Positions 1-21,250 of a stretch of DNA of 60,000 bases are shown here, one piece after another. How positions within the stretch are numbered: position 1 is the first letter of the stretch; each line of letters begins with the position of its first letter. The stretch is from Glandiceps talaboti (Eukaryota > Hemichordata > Enteropneusta > Spengelidae). Position numbers and translations under genes: made by a program. The notes under the pieces are model-generated. The model was not told the origin of the DNA, ran no database searches, and was given only the letters and a program-made list of their open reading frames with translations. The stretch is taken from assembly GCF_964340395.1 (NCBI RefSeq), contig NC_135569.1, positions 2,391,400-2,451,399 of the forward strand, given 5' to 3'.

Positions 1-908
1 TATAAAATTATGACAATTTTTATCATTCTTTAATTAATGTTTGATAAAAACAGAATTTATTTTGTCAGGAAAATATGCTGGTACAAACATGTCTATATCT
101 CTCAGTTCATGTACCTGCAATAAAATTTGACCTCATGCTAGAGGGTCACAATCAAACAATGGTGTCTGCTTTTTTCAACATGCATGCCTACAGTAATACA
201 TGGTGTAGTGCGTGGAACAGAAGTCATGGTGTAGTGTGTGAACTGAAGTCATGGTATAATGCATGGAACTGAAGTCATGGTGTAGTGTGTGGAACAGAAG
301 TCATGGTGTAGAAGTCATGGTGTAGTGCGTGGAACTGAAGTCATGGTGTAGTGCATGGAACATGAGTCAAGCTGACAACCAAAAAACTATCAGAACAGAA
401 GAGCAGACAAACAAAGCTCTCTCGATAATCACACTTCAATTTCATATATTTTATTTACTTTTTATTATTTACTGAGTAAATGTGAACAATACCAGTGCCA
501 GGCAGACTAACAGGAAAGCCCAGCTGGCCAATCAAATGGTTCAGTGCAGCTGAGTAGAGAAATAACAAACAAACTACATACAACTGAAAAAGCCAAAACT
601 GAGGCCCTTTGTTATTATCTCATAATGACAGAGAATCTCTACAAATGTTACTGTAATACTGTTTCCTGTATATTTCATCATTAGTGTAGGGAACCAGTCA
701 AAAGTTTTACGGAAGTCAGGTAGACTTCACCTCATACTAATTTGACCCCACCACCCACTCTGTCCTATGAAAATAACACAATAAACCATTGAAATATCTG
801 ACACTGGGAAAGGTCTATGCAAACAGCATTACATGATAATGTAGGCGTTAATCGCAGACAGTACTAAATGGATATAGTACTAAGCAGGAATGTGTTAAAG
901 TACCTTAC
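1..908. other. PLOD intron 4 (partial), with a ~31 bp minisatellite
   Basis: No exon was recognised on the minus strand here. The only clear structure is a degenerate tandem array at about 195-362, unit close to GAAGTCATGGTGTAGTGYGTGGAACT (26-32 bp, five to six copies). The rest is AT-rich intron sequence. Confidence 0.6.
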
Positions 909-8548
<7,640 letters not shown>

Positions 8549-9559
8549 CTTGAGCCTGTCGTGGACTAAACCACTTTGCTACGGGTGCCTACTTTTCTTG
8601 AAGGAAAGGCGTCAACACGTACACAGAGGGCGTTGTTCATGCGGACAATGGGATCGGAAGCACGCAGTGGATTGGAAGTTGAAGGACCGTCAATTAGTTT
8701 AGAGAGTAGCCGGGGGCAGAATACTGAGAATAGTACATCAATAACAATAGAGAGAGGAAACCCCTTTATTTCTAGTCTATACACTCTGGGCCTACATAAC
8801 TCGAAATAGGAAAAATGAGAAATGCAACTATTCTTTAACATCTCCAGCTATTTCGTGACTACACACGGATGGACCATTCTGTTAGATTTACTGCAAAGTG
8901 GACAGGTGTGATGAAGAAGAACAAGTTATTTGTTCGAAACCTGTGTTTCTAACTTCTTCATGATGTATACATGTTGCAAGAGAAAGAATTTTTACATTAT
9001 AAGCAATGTTTACTTTGGCGGATTACTATAAATCTAAAATAGCAGCAACCGTAAACATTTGAATGAAGATATTATGCTTACCATTAATTTTAAAAATTCT
9101 CCCGTGTGAAACATAAACGGCACATTTGTCCGTCCTACTGCTGGTGATAGACCTAGGATCGCTTCAAATGTTCAAGTTTTGACCAGTGCATAGCTGCAGT
9201 TTATCACACAGAGCACTTTGTACGTAGTAAACATCGACACTATACATGCTATAGGCTCGTAACTGAAAGTCAATATAAAACGAAGTCAGAATTTATGGAA
9301 GGGGGTTGGGGAGAAAATATTTTGGTCAATTTTTTGGGCAAGCCTCTCCCCCTTCGCACTCTTACCGTGCACATTTTCATGCCCCTCCCTCGAAATAAAC
9401 ACAATAATTTTTCTGAGGACCCCTTCAAACCCCGAATATTTTTTTCCACCCCCCCCCCCCACTTCAGCTATGCTTTATATTATTTTTAATTTATTTTATC
9501 TCTCCTCAGGTCCCTTGTAGCTTTGTTTTGTGACGGTGTTTGGATATTAATACTTTCCC

Positions 9560-9900
9560 TTTAGATAGGCCCAACGTCTGGCATAACAAAAAAAACGTGT
9601 GGAACCGATTACGCTCAATTTTAGAATAGGTAATATGTAATAGTGTGATATTAATTTTCATATGTGAGTGTCTAGTTCAGGTAGTTATGTTTTCCGGGTT
9701 TTTTTTCCATATGGTCTCTGTGTTAATGGTTTCTTCTCACCAGATGTACAGTCATTACAAATTGGAAGAACAGATTTATATTGTCTTTTGAAGTTGATGT
9801 CAGTTTCCGCATCTTCTCTTTTTCGTGATTTTATTATTTTTTCTCGATGATATGTAAAAAAGAAGTCGACGTGAAAAACTAGGTGGGGTTGGGGTTTTTT
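9560..9900 (+). mobile_element. Dispersed repeat, copy 1 of a two-copy family
   Basis: It shares long blocks with 51525-51905 in the same orientation: GTGTGGAACCGATTACGCTC, AATTGGAAGAACAGATTTAT, and TTGATGTCAGTTTCCGCATC. The left end matches GTTCCGATTAC; the right end in this copy is degraded. See the better preserved copy for the terminal inverted repeat. Confidence 0.7.
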
Positions 9901-11517
9901 TTCTCAGGCCTGAACATTTTAAATACCCCATCCTGGCATCCATGATATACTTGTAAAAATACAATCCTACCGGGTACACTGTACAAGAGTCACTATCCAC
10001 GCCTTCTCTTTCAATGAGGAGACTACTAGTATGTGTACGTGTCAATCGTGACAATGGGCGGCAAGCTGAAAAACTTGCATTGAATTCTTGAGTAATTAAG
10101 ATACATTGTACTATGTATTCTTTACATCTAAACTACAATGTATTTTGAAAAACGGTTTACAAAGACGTTATGTAGTCGGAAACCCTTGGTTATTCAATAT
10201 GGGTTAACATTTGAATGACGAGGACCTTAATTTACCGAAGGAAGTCCTTGTTTGTGCCGAAGGCAAAAAAGAGGTCTAAGGCCGGCTAGGGAGAATGTAA
10301 GGGCAGCGCGAGCAATTTATAACTTGGACTTTGAAAGGAAAGGAAACAAATTATACATCACTTGAAGCCTAAGTCTCCCTCGCCATCGGACCTCATAATA
10401 TTAAAATAACAACAACTACTTTTATATAAACTTCTTACTATCAAAACACTTTCTACGGTGGTAAAAATTAATAAGACATTCGGTAATATTATTATTTTTT
10501 TTTTTATTTTGGAACTGGGTATTTTATTTCGATGTAAATATTCTGGGTGCAACACTTTACACAATGAAAGTTATGTTATTTCTATTTACATAATATTCAT
10601 TATATTGTAGCATATTTACTGACTCTTTAGATTTTAGACTATATAGCGTATATGACAAATTTGGTAAGGGTTTCCCATATTTGGTATCAATTATGTAAAT
10701 TGTACATATCTTATCATACATACCACATAACATACGCCTCAGCAATGCTTTGACCTGATCCCGGGGGTCACAACCTTTGTAAGAATATGACCTGACATTA
10801 TTGCTGTGATAGCAGGCATTGTTTTTATAACCAGAGTACGTTACTGTAGTTATTACTGTATCATGCTTTTAAATTTGGCCCCCTGTCACGATAAGGTCCT
10901 GATAGACCGTCACCCCTCCTATATGGATGGCTTTCTCTCGGAAAGTGGTCAGAAACAGTTACCATTGCAACAAATCAAATCTTCCTACAACATGGAGAGT
11001 TCAACAAACTTTCACTGTACAACCTCGGTTCTTTTTATAAACCTATGACATGTAAAAGTCCACTGTATTCTGTTTTGTATGGATGTACCGATACAGTTGA
11101 TTTAAAAGTGGGAGAATTTGAACGCGAGGAGAAGGGTGATTCCCGAAACGCCACCTCTTAAAATTGCACTTCTTTGCACTTTATTTCAACACGTTTTGAA
11201 TGGTAGATATGGCGACGTTATGCAAACTTATTTTCAGTGTTAGGTAAGTTTTGAATAAAATCATTATCACAAGCAAGGGTATATTTTTTCTATTGACGTA
11301 AGTCACGTCACCGAAATCAATACTCTGTAACGGGGCGCCAGTGTTTTTACGACGATGACAAAACGTGTTTACAGTTTAGAGATTATTTTCCCTGTGTAAT
11401 TATTAAATATATTTCAAACCATGTATGACTTTATAATTTATCCTTTTTTTCATTCAAGTTCAAAATTGAGGTCGAGGTAGCAAAAGAGAGGTCGAAGGTC
11501 GGTATTGGGGAATACTA

Positions 11518-11525
11518 TGACGTCA
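11518..11525. promoter_or_regulatory. CRE/ATF palindrome TGACGTCA
   Basis: Perfect TGACGTCA in CTATGACGTCACTCA, 3.2 kb upstream of the putative GNB1 first exon. Related half-sites (TTGACGTAAGTCACGTCACC) lie about 220 bp away at 11294. Confidence 0.45.
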
Positions 11526-12984
11526 CTCATTCACAGAGACTGCATGATTAGGGACTACGAAGAATCACCATATATAAGCAAATTAATTAGTTTAAAACTG
11601 TCCCACTACCTCCGGACCTCCCTACTTTTTGGGCCGTGACTACATCTATATACAGGAGTATTTAGACAGTGAAAGTCTATTTACAGTGAGGGGTTCGTCG
11701 CGTACTAAATTGTCTGAGAATCGGTGAGAATATATAGTAACACTCCCAAGGGAATAGTTTATCATGTATTTGGCATATATAGATTAGTGTTGCTATATAC
11801 ATTGTACCTGATATCCAAGGATAATGAACTTTGTGATAAATTACGGTTTATTCTACGAACCATGGAATTATGGTATTGATATAGATACTTATTAACAATG
11901 CAGAAAGGCATCTTTATCATAAATTATCCCACTTTCCCTTTTTGTCGTTATAGAGCGCCCTCATCGGCATCGAATCATACTTCAAACATAGGCGATCATC
12001 GGCATCGAATCATACTTCAAACCAAATATAGGCGATCACTCTATGAAGATATATATGACAACTTCCCCGAGTTTGGAACGAAAACAATACTATAATTACA
12101 AAGGTAACAGATAATAAATTTATATCAAATAAGAAGTACAAAGTATAGTTCTTGTCCCTTCCGGGTCCTCATATAACTAGTATGTATTTTTGAAGCGCCT
12201 TTCCTGGCACATTGCATGTATGTCGTGATCAGAACTCTGTTTAAGTTATCACCCCTGACATAGGCTTATATTAACACAACAACCTTACATAACTCCATAA
12301 CTCCTTTGGGAGCATCATACAATCCATTCACTATATGACAGAAAGGTGTTCGTATGTAACACACAGTACGTTTTCATCCATTTGTTCCATAATGAATCCA
12401 CTGGATACGTACGATACAAATACTAATTTGAAATAAGTTTGTTATCACGTGACTGTCTATCCCCGATACCAGCACTTTTGAGTTGAACAAGCTTTTCAAA
12501 AACAATTATTTAAAAAAACTTCAGTACGATTGCAAATTATAGTGCTTTCACTTGTAGATCCAGATCTCAAACAAATACGTCTATTGTTGACTCTAAATTC
12601 GACTGAAATCGCTAGAAACACGATCACAAATTTACTCTAACTGTCTGTAATTCTAAGTCACGTCATGATCACCAGACAGAAAACTCTACTTACAAAATAA
12701 CTACCACGCGCTAAAATAATTCATTTACATTTCTCTATAAATATTTATAATCAATACTCCGATGGCATAAATATAATAATACCGATGAAGGTTTATGCAA
12801 TTGCATTATAAAATAATAACTGAATGAAAATATTCCATACATGTTTCTTTGATGTGATCAAGGCTGCTATGATCCCCTTCTGTGTTATCATGGATAGTCA
12901 TAATTAAACTGAAATATTAAAAATTAATTACTCCATTCAGGGTCACTTGTCAGTAATTTTCTAAATGGAAAACTTTGACATGTT

Positions 12985-13258
12985 TAAATTTTCTGTAGAG
13001 ACTGACTACCTAAGTTAGTGGTTACTTCAAAGGGGAATTTTCTGTAGAGACTGACTACCTAAGTTAGTGGTTACTTCAAGTTATAAAGGGGAATTTTCTG
13101 TAGAGACTGACTACCTAAGTTAGTGGTTACTTCAAGTTATAAAGGGGAATTTTCTGTAGAGACTGACTACCTAAGTTAGTGGTTACTTCAAGTTATAAAG
13201 GGGAATTTTCTGTAGAGACTGACTACCTAAGTTAGTGGTTACTTCAAGTCATAAAGGG
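12985..13258. repeat. 56 bp minisatellite, five copies
   Basis: The phrase TTCTGTAGAGACTGACTACC recurs at 12991, 13040, 13096, 13152 and 13208, that is 49 bp then three times 56 bp. The copies are nearly identical, which implies recent expansion. The first unit lacks the GTTATAA segment present in the others. Confidence 0.95.
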
Positions 13259-13499
13259 GTAATTATTCATTTATATTTCGTTGACGTTGTTCTGCTAACT
13301 TTGTAATTTTCGTTCCGATTCGTAATCATACTGTTGTTACTACATGTCATACAGACATAATTTTGGGCCATAATTATTGCTAATAAAATATTCAAGTAAA
13401 CCGATCAGAGAGAAGGCAGCATATAGTTGGTACAAATCTTAGAGTGTCCGTTCCATTGTCTATGGTAAAATATTGCACTGAGCGACTGACCCTCCCCTA

Positions 13500-13507
13500 T
13501 GACGTCA
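13500..13507. promoter_or_regulatory. CRE/ATF palindrome TGACGTCA
   Basis: Perfect TGACGTCA in CCTATGACGTCACAAGC, about 1.25 kb upstream of the putative GNB1 first exon. Confidence 0.45.
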
Positions 13508-13795
13508 CAAGCGAGAACAATAGGTAATATTTAACAACAACAATACATTGGTAGCTTTTACATCAAACCGAGGTTTTCTCCCGTTCGGGGTGCCGATGGT
13601 CTCCAATCACGTATTTTAAAGTGAACACTTTCAACTTTATTCACTTGTCCACGTACGTTAGAATAGTTAGCTTTGTATTTACTGGTAAAGAAACGTGTAG
13701 AAAGGACAATATTCCCAATTTGTGGCATCAGATATATTCAGAATCACCTTTAAAGGTTTGACAAACAAACGAATTACCATGTTGTAACAGTTCAT

Positions 13796-13803
13796 TGACG
13801 TCA
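13796..13803. promoter_or_regulatory. CRE/ATF palindrome TGACGTCA
   Basis: Perfect TGACGTCA in TTCATTGACGTCAGAAG, about 0.95 kb upstream of the putative GNB1 first exon. Confidence 0.45.
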
Positions 13804-14713
13804 GAAGTCTGAATGCCGGTTGTAAACAAAACTCACCGAGTAATATAGACTAAGTACATATAACAATAAAGCCCTTAGTTTTGTAGGTATATTAGTATCC
13901 CCGAAAATACTAGTAAGAATTCTAATAACAAATAAACTATCAGAGACTTGCTTATCTGGCTTCACAATGTTACAGTGCTCACCAGAACCTGAAACGTGAA
14001 CTTCGATCCAAAGACAATAATGGCCAATCGTGGCCATATGGAAAGTGAGCATTCATGACGACGATGCCAGAATTATGGAACAAACTTCATTTCGAAATTA
14101 ACCAATAATCCAATATCAAATAGTTTTGCCCTTGTTTGTGCTTTTGTGATTGGATTTCCTTATATGTTATTTTTACATGTAATTAAATTGTAAAGCGCAT
14201 CTGAACACTATCTTCTTGTATTTATACGCTATACAATTTTCAGACTTTTATTATGTACTATTGATATTAGTATTTGTTCAAATTGTCATCGCTGGATTCG
14301 TCTGCGTCGTCTTTTTCGGTTACGAAGAAATATTAACACCAGAAACTTTTTGCTTATATAATATATGGACTAATAATTTCACAAAATGGAAAGAATGGAC
14401 GGAAAAACAAATAAAGAAAACAAACAAATATGCCAACTAAGTTTACTCACAAATAACAGAACGCATTTTGAATTAGAAGCTCGCACACTGCACAAAAAAT
14501 TTTAACTTCGGACTCAAGGATTTTCAACTGATGCTTCCCATAACTTTGAATACTTATAAGCGCAGATTCTTTTAATTTTTTCGTCACATATTTTGACATT
14601 TACGATAGCTAAAACACAGCTGATTGTTTTCTTAATAATTATACAAATTATTCATTGCATATATAGATTTCTTCGCCAAAATTACCGTTTGCCTGAATTA
14701 ATAATTTAGTATG

Positions 14714-14743
14714 TGACGTCACATGGTACACCCTGCGCATGCG
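14714..14743 (+). promoter_or_regulatory. GNB1: GNB1 core promoter: CRE plus NRF1-like site
   Basis: TGACGTCA at 14714-14721 is followed 12 bp later by TGCGCATGCG at 14734-14743, a near-perfect NRF1 palindrome. Both are typical of TATA-less CpG-rich animal promoters. They sit immediately upstream of an ATG-free stretch ending in a strong donor at 14913, which I take as the untranslated first exon. Confidence 0.55.
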
Positions 14744-14749
14744 TTCACT

Positions 14750-14912
14750 TGAGCTCTTTGGGGTTTCCCGACATTCAACACAGGGGCACCGCACCCTCGG
14801 AGCGAAGAAAAAAAGAAAATAATAATTGTAGCCTGGTATCGACGATTTGGGGAGCGTTTACTCGATTTGCAAGTGAGCCATCGGGTTTAACCCACCACCA
14901 GTTCATTGTAGA
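14750..14912 (+). other. GNB1: Putative GNB1 untranslated exon 1
   Basis: From about 14744 to 14912 there is no ATG, and the segment ends at GTAGA|GTAAGT, a strong donor. It is CpG-rich and preceded by CRE and NRF1-like sites. The first coding exon begins 5 bases after an acceptor at 32854, so at least one upstream untranslated exon must exist, and this is the best candidate. The transcription start is not determined; 14750 is approximate. Confidence 0.55.
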
Positions 14913-17900
14913 GTAAGTACACTTTCATTTCGTAGCAGTTGTTTTATCCACAAGAAATGCTGTTTGAATGAAATTGGTGATTTTAACGATGGGTTATCGG
15001 CGACATCCTCGTCGGAGCGTTCGGTAGACATTGAATGGGGGAGCGTCGAAAGACGACTTGACATGAGCTAGTGTTATTTTATGAAATTTAGAATTTTTTG
15101 CACTACTATTGATAATTTTTGCCAATTAACATCGCAATTGCTGATACGAAGCTATCGGATGATATCCGTGGTGATATCTGTGCAATTTTGAAAGGTTCCG
15201 TGTACATTGATGCGATATATCGTGGTTGTCACCCATAGACTAGTCTGCATAAAGTAGGAAAATAATTTGCAAAAATATTTTCTTACAAAATTTACTTTGC
15301 CAAATTAGGATTGATATATTTTAAATTGTGCAATTCAGAAAAAAATATTCTGAATTTTTTGGTACCATTCAGAATAAGATGAACAACAGATAATGTGTGT
15401 AATTTTAAATTTTATTGTGAAAAAATATTCGTTAAAATGGTGGATATAGGATGTCAGCCATGATGGATACACTGATGTTCTTTACATGTGAAAATTAAAT
15501 AAGCGAGATGGGGATGGATGTCTAACTGTAAATTTTTCCTGTTACTTAGAATTTGTTCTTATAATCGATGATAGTGTTTAGAGCGTTGATTTCTGTGTTT
15601 TGGTGCTGTCTGTGTGGTTTTTACTTGTACTACAATTTGACAGAGAGAGGGATGCAGTAGATGAGAATTTTCAATCGATTCCAAGATGGCTGCTCTGCAT
15701 AATGATAATTTTACGTGTTTCGTAGGTTTTGGATAGATGTTGATGTAACTGCTATTTGCTCCGACAAAAAACAATAGTGTATGGTTAAGTTTGGTGTCAT
15801 TAGCCAAAAACGTCTTTTAGTTTATCATCTCAGTCAGTCTCTCATGCTTGATTTTGTTTTGCCGATTGCTGTTTGACAAAGGAAGCTAAATTTTGACATT
15901 GGCATGTGTAATTAGAAAATATGACCACAACCAGGTTATACATAATAGTGGTTGATGAAATGTTATTGTTATTATGTAATGTTACTGTTTGGGTATGCAA
16001 CATAACTGTTTTTGCAAAACATGTCATGTAATCCACATGTCAAAGGCCAATCCAGATGTCTGGATTGTGGTGACAGAAGTATGTCAGGGGTTCCGGTTCT
16101 GCACAGGAGCACAGAAGACATTTGGTGGTTGATTTACCTTTTCTTGTATTGTATGTGATATGAACTTCCTAGAATATGCACTTTCTTTTCATTCAATGTT
16201 GCTTTCTTAAAACTATGCAGGGCAACTATAATGATGAATAGCTAACTTTGGGTCAGAAAAATTAAGGCCCAGTCTTGATTTGACCTTGAAATGAATAACA
16301 AGTCACCAGGGTCATTGGTCTGTTGTCTGGTATAAATAACTCAATTAAGTGGGGCTTGTTTGATTATAGATAAAGTACTCCCAGTTTGAGTTTTCTAAAT
16401 ACTGATAACTGTTCAGACAGTGGTGTAATGCCGGTAACAAAATTGTGTGGGTCAGAGACATGGGTTTCACATGCAGAGTCCTGGATGTATCAGTATACTA
16501 TTGTAAATAAACCCTGTAAAAGGCTTTTGGAACTCTCATGCGTCCTCCTACTTAAAAATCCTTTCTAAACTTGTGTTACTGGAATATATTTATAATCATT
16601 TTGTAGCAAAAGTACATTTCTGGTTCACATTCAAAGAAAATGCTTCAAGATTATGTAGGTTTGCTTGGTAGAATGTAGAAATAAGAATGTAATTGAAAAT
16701 TTTATTTTCTAGAAATCACTTCACCTTATATGTTATATGTACAGAAATGCCAATATATGGTGTTCCCACAGGATTGCTGTCACAATATGATAGACATTTA
16801 CGTAACAGCCAACTGAATTTATCAGAGTATTACTATATTAAACAAAAAGGGATTGAGTCTGTTGGAAAATGATAGAGGCAAAAAAATTGAGTGAAAAATA
16901 ATCATGTTTTCTTTCATACATAGTATGGACTAGTTTCCCTATTGTATGTGTTTTGATAAATCTACACCTTGAAGTGACACTATATATTGTTTGTGTACTG
17001 TTATCATGCTGATTATATAAATCAAAGTATCCAGACAGATGACAATATGATATAAATATTATGTGTATTCAGACATTTAGTATTTATCCTATGTAGAATG
17101 AACAGTCCTACATACTACAAAAAAATAATACAAAAATATGTGAATAAAAATCATTTTAGCATAGATATTGAATGTGCACTGTAAATTGTAATTTGCCAGT
17201 CAGATATGTCTTCATGAAAGAAATATAGTATCCTACATGGCAGGCATAGTCCAGTCCCAACATGAATTAATATTCAGTATTTATAAATGTTGATGTTTTA
17301 CGGGAATGAATATTTTTATGAGAAAACTACTCTATCAATATATAGTATTTCTGTGGAAACTACCTGTCAAATATTTATTTGAGTAATTTTCGGGTTATTT
17401 TTGGTGTACCAGCATATACTGTTTGCAATAGTTTGTCTATCAGTAGAAGGGTATTTCTAATTATATTTCAAAAGACGCCAATAATAAATCATAGAATATT
17501 TATAGTTTCTGTATAATTTGATCTTCATTAGCTGTTTTGTACTACAAAGACATGTATAACCTAATTAGATAGTGTATGCTCATTTGGTAATATTTGTGTT
17601 AACCTTTAAAATATTTGGATTAGTTAGCAGAAAGGATCACTGTGAAATTTACATTGTTTCTAAGGCATGATTCATGTGTGACTGTGGGGATTACAGGGAA
17701 AAACTTGAGTTTTTAAGTTCACTTGCCCTAATCTCCTTCTCCTGTTTAGCTGTGGAGATAACATTTTGTGATATGTCTTGTCAGAAGTATTGTATCCACC
17801 AACATGAACTGGAATAGGTTATTACAGTATGTGAGATATTTGTCTTTAGCTGACTCGTTCAGATGTGTTCTACAGAAACCTACATTGTACATGTAAGCTA

Positions 17901-19351
17901 CATTATATGTGTGAGGTTGGTGAAATCCAGTATTCCATTCATACATGTATTATCATGTGCATCCCATAGGAGACTGTGGTATGGGGTGCTGGTGAAGTAC
18001 ATTACATGTATGTTTATGTAGTTGTTGCTGGTTTCTAACCCTTGTCAAACAATTCTAAGAATGTTCCCTTTGAGAGCTGAATGAAATGCCTGCGTTGTGG
18101 TATTGTATTGGTCATGGCGGGTCACCATGTACATTGGATTCAGTCAAGTTTACATAAGGTATCACCCTTGAGCTGAAAGATGTGACCTACTTCCAAGGGA
18201 ATCTGTACTTGGTTGTCAAAAAACAGGGCGGATGTAATAACAATTATTGTGTCATTAGGTAGATACTTGGGCCTTGTGTGTCCTTGGATGCATGTTTTTG
18301 CATGGCATATGAACATGACTGGTTACTGAGTCATGTTCATCAGAAAACACTCTACTCTGTTCATCAAAGTATGTGAACTGTTATGGGCGAGGTAGGTAAA
18401 AATCTACCTGATTTCTTGGTATATTTTACAGAATATTATGGTACTAAGAATGGAAAACTAAATAATTTTGATGGATTAGATCTCCCTTGTCTGTTTACCA
18501 GGGTTTCCAAATTTTTTTCAAAAGAATTGAAATATATGAGTTGGAACATGGCAGTGATGTTCGAAGTTTCCATAATGGGAATAAGCACACATATACTCTG
18601 TTTGTAATTCCACATCAACTGTGATACTGCAAGAAGACTTGCATTCCCTTGTCTCATTGAAACCTTCTTTGTGAACACAGTGTTGGAGATGTTACTTCTT
18701 CAAGTACATTCTGAGCTGTCATTTTATATTTGGTTTGTTTCTTTTTAACCTTGATAGTGTTGACAAATATTAGCTACTGGTCTGTTGTCATATAGGGTGT
18801 TCTAATACAAGTATGGGAAAGTACATCAGAATTTGTTTACACTACATATGCTAGACTAGATTTGTGTTGAGTGATACTTCCCATAGATTCTTGGAAATAT
18901 AGTAGAATAATTGAGGGCATGCAACTGTAGAAATGGGTTATTTTGTCCACATACTCAGAACAATGGTTAGTTAGAATCATTTGCATATATCTATATTGTA
19001 CTGCTCATTTGCATATCGTCCTGATCAATTTCTAAATTGTTCCTGCAGTATATTATTTTAGAATCTTTTTAAGTGACTGCCCTGAGTTAAGATTATGGTC
19101 CCTCACTGCAGCTTATCACAATCCAACTCGTACAAATATGTGTAGTTGTCAATGACCAGTATAGATATAATGCAGTCATAACACAAATTTTTGGTCAATA
19201 CATGAATTTACAAATCCTTGATTTGGGTGAATCATCATAAAAAAAATTGTTTTCGTTCAGTTGCAATGTAGTTTATTTTTTTGAATATGAAGCCCCAAGG
19301 GACTTGTTTGGGCAGATAAACTTGAGGGAGGGATAAGATGACATTTAGGTA

Positions 19352-19500
19352 ATATTCCCCACTATTTTTCTTTGTTCAGGAAAGGGAAATATCAGTGACC
19401 TAAGGGGCCTTGTCACTACAGGTTGCTGGACAAGTAGGGACAAACCCCTTAGATCATGATAATTTTATTACAGCTGATTGAAGCAACATATTGGGGTAAT
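19352..19500. mobile_element. Foldback (hairpin) element, copy 1
   Basis: The left arm ATTCCCCACTATTTTTCTTT..GTGACCTAAGGGG and the right arm ending ..GCAACATATTGGGGTAAT are imperfect inverted repeats around a ~40 bp centre. The same element with better arms occurs at 51969-52101, and similarity between the two loci continues ~140 bp to the right (GTTTTGACTCA, CAGAACCAGTGA), so the mobile unit is larger than the hairpin. Confidence 0.7.
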
Positions 19501-20570
19501 CATGTAATTATTAACCCCTCAAGCATAGTTTATGAAAAATTGGGACAAAAAAACGGCGATTTGGAAAATTTTGACTCATTTTCAAGGACCACAGAACCAG
19601 TGACACAGACACGAGTTGTGTTGTGACAATTCTAGGGTATGAAAACTTGTATTTTTGTGTGAACATGTTTAACTTGGCTTGTATGTGGTGTGGATTTTAG
19701 ACCTGTTCTTCTGGTTGATGGTGTATCTTATTTGATCCAAATGAATGCAATCAGAGATGAGAGGATAATGGTTGTTTTGAACATGATACTGATAAGAGTT
19801 AGGACACTAATTACCCAAATGATAGCAACCAGAGAACAATGAACAGTATGAATATGTGATTGGCGAAGTGGGAATGACCATGCAATTTATTCATGGAAAT
19901 TCCCCCATCCCCCACCCTACAGAAATACATTTTAATCCACATTTCCTAACCCATTAGGAATAAAATGCTGGATAATTCTAACGCTATTTGGTGAAATAAA
20001 TTTCATTCCAATTTATGGATTGTGGTATGTTTGATTCAACTGTTGTATTGTGTACAAGCAACAGTGCATTCATGGCAAATTTCTTGTCAAATATCAAATA
20101 TTCACCATGTCTCTTAGACTGGTGAATTACATCATGTAAACTTCCATGTCACAAAGAACAGTGTTTGACTATGTTCTTCATAGTGTATTCCATCTTATTA
20201 ATTTATAGTATTAGATAAAAGAAGCAATAGATTACTATAAAAAAATATATGTCCTTGGAAATTTGATGCCTCATAGTCGCACTTACTTGCTGATAGAAGG
20301 AGCCAGGTCAGACATTCCTAAATTTCAATGTCAGTCTTTTAGTTACATTGAAGGGTTGCGGGTCATCCAAAAGATGCAACCCTATCACCCTCATGGTTCT
20401 TCCTTGACTTACTACTATACTAGCTGTGTAGTTCCAGTAATTTCTTCAAAACAACACACTTAAAATTACTTCTTTGTCTTTTGTCAGTTCTCATCAGCTC
20501 AATCAATACAAGTAATGTAATTATTGTAGGAGATCACTAATCTTACTGTATGTAATTGTAAGCAAGCCAA

Positions 20571-20990
20571 CAGCAATTCCCAAAGCTACATGTAGAAGTG
20601 GATTTTGTTCAGACCTAAACCCCCTCTTTACTGTGGGTAAAAAAACCTATCTAGCCAAGACCAAACTGTTCATACTTATTTCTTTTGTCTTTGGCCAGGC
20701 TTTGCCAAGGGCAATTCTCAAAGCTACATGTAGAAGTGGATTTTGTTCAGACCTAAACCCCCTCTTTACTGTGGGTAAAAAAACCTATCTAGCCAAGACC
20801 AAACTGTTCATACTTATTTCTTTTGTCTTTGGCCAGGCTTTGCCAAGGGCAATTCTCAAAGCTACATGTAGAAGTGGATTTTGTTCAGACCTAAACCCCC
20901 TCTTTACTGTGGGTAAAAAAACCTATCTAGCCAAGACCAAACTGTTCATACTTATTTCTTTTGTCTGTGGCTTGGCTTTGCCCAGGCAAA
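20571..20990 (+). repeat. 138 bp tandem repeat, three copies, frame-preserving
   Basis: AGCTACATGTAGAAGTGGAT starts at 20584, 20722 and 20860. The period, 138, is a multiple of three, so one frame stays open for 123 codons (20633-21004) with a repeated 46-residue motif containing KKTYLAKTKLFILISFVFGQ. There is no splice-site or homology support for translation. The copies are nearly identical. Confidence 0.93.
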
Positions 20991-21250
20991 AAGTATTGGT
21001 GTGAAGAGGCCCACCCTCTTCCAACACAAAGTGCTGATAGTTTAGCAGTTGGCTATTACATGTATAATGTAAATACTTGATGTTATGGGCCACCTCAAAG
21101 ATTATAATTTATCAAGTACTAGTAATTTATTACATTGTACGTCATGATTGTGGGTTAGAGGTTAATATTCCTATTGGAAATTATTCAGAATGAGTATTAT
21201 TTTATAAACCATAGAGGATTGAAAAGGCGAACAATAATATGGATTTGGAG

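Larger units (their letters stand above)
8549..14743. other. Divergent intergenic region between PLOD and GNB1
   Basis: About 6.2 kb separates the two head-to-head genes. It is richer in CpG than the introns. It contains a dispersed element (9560-9900), C-rich stretches near 9300-9470, a duplicated ~40 bp segment at about 11957-12030 (CATCGGCATCGAATCATACT twice), a 56 bp minisatellite (12985-13258) and four TGACGTCA palindromes (11518, 13500, 13796, 14714). No convincing coding exon was found; the short open frames show no recognisable similarity. Confidence 0.6.
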
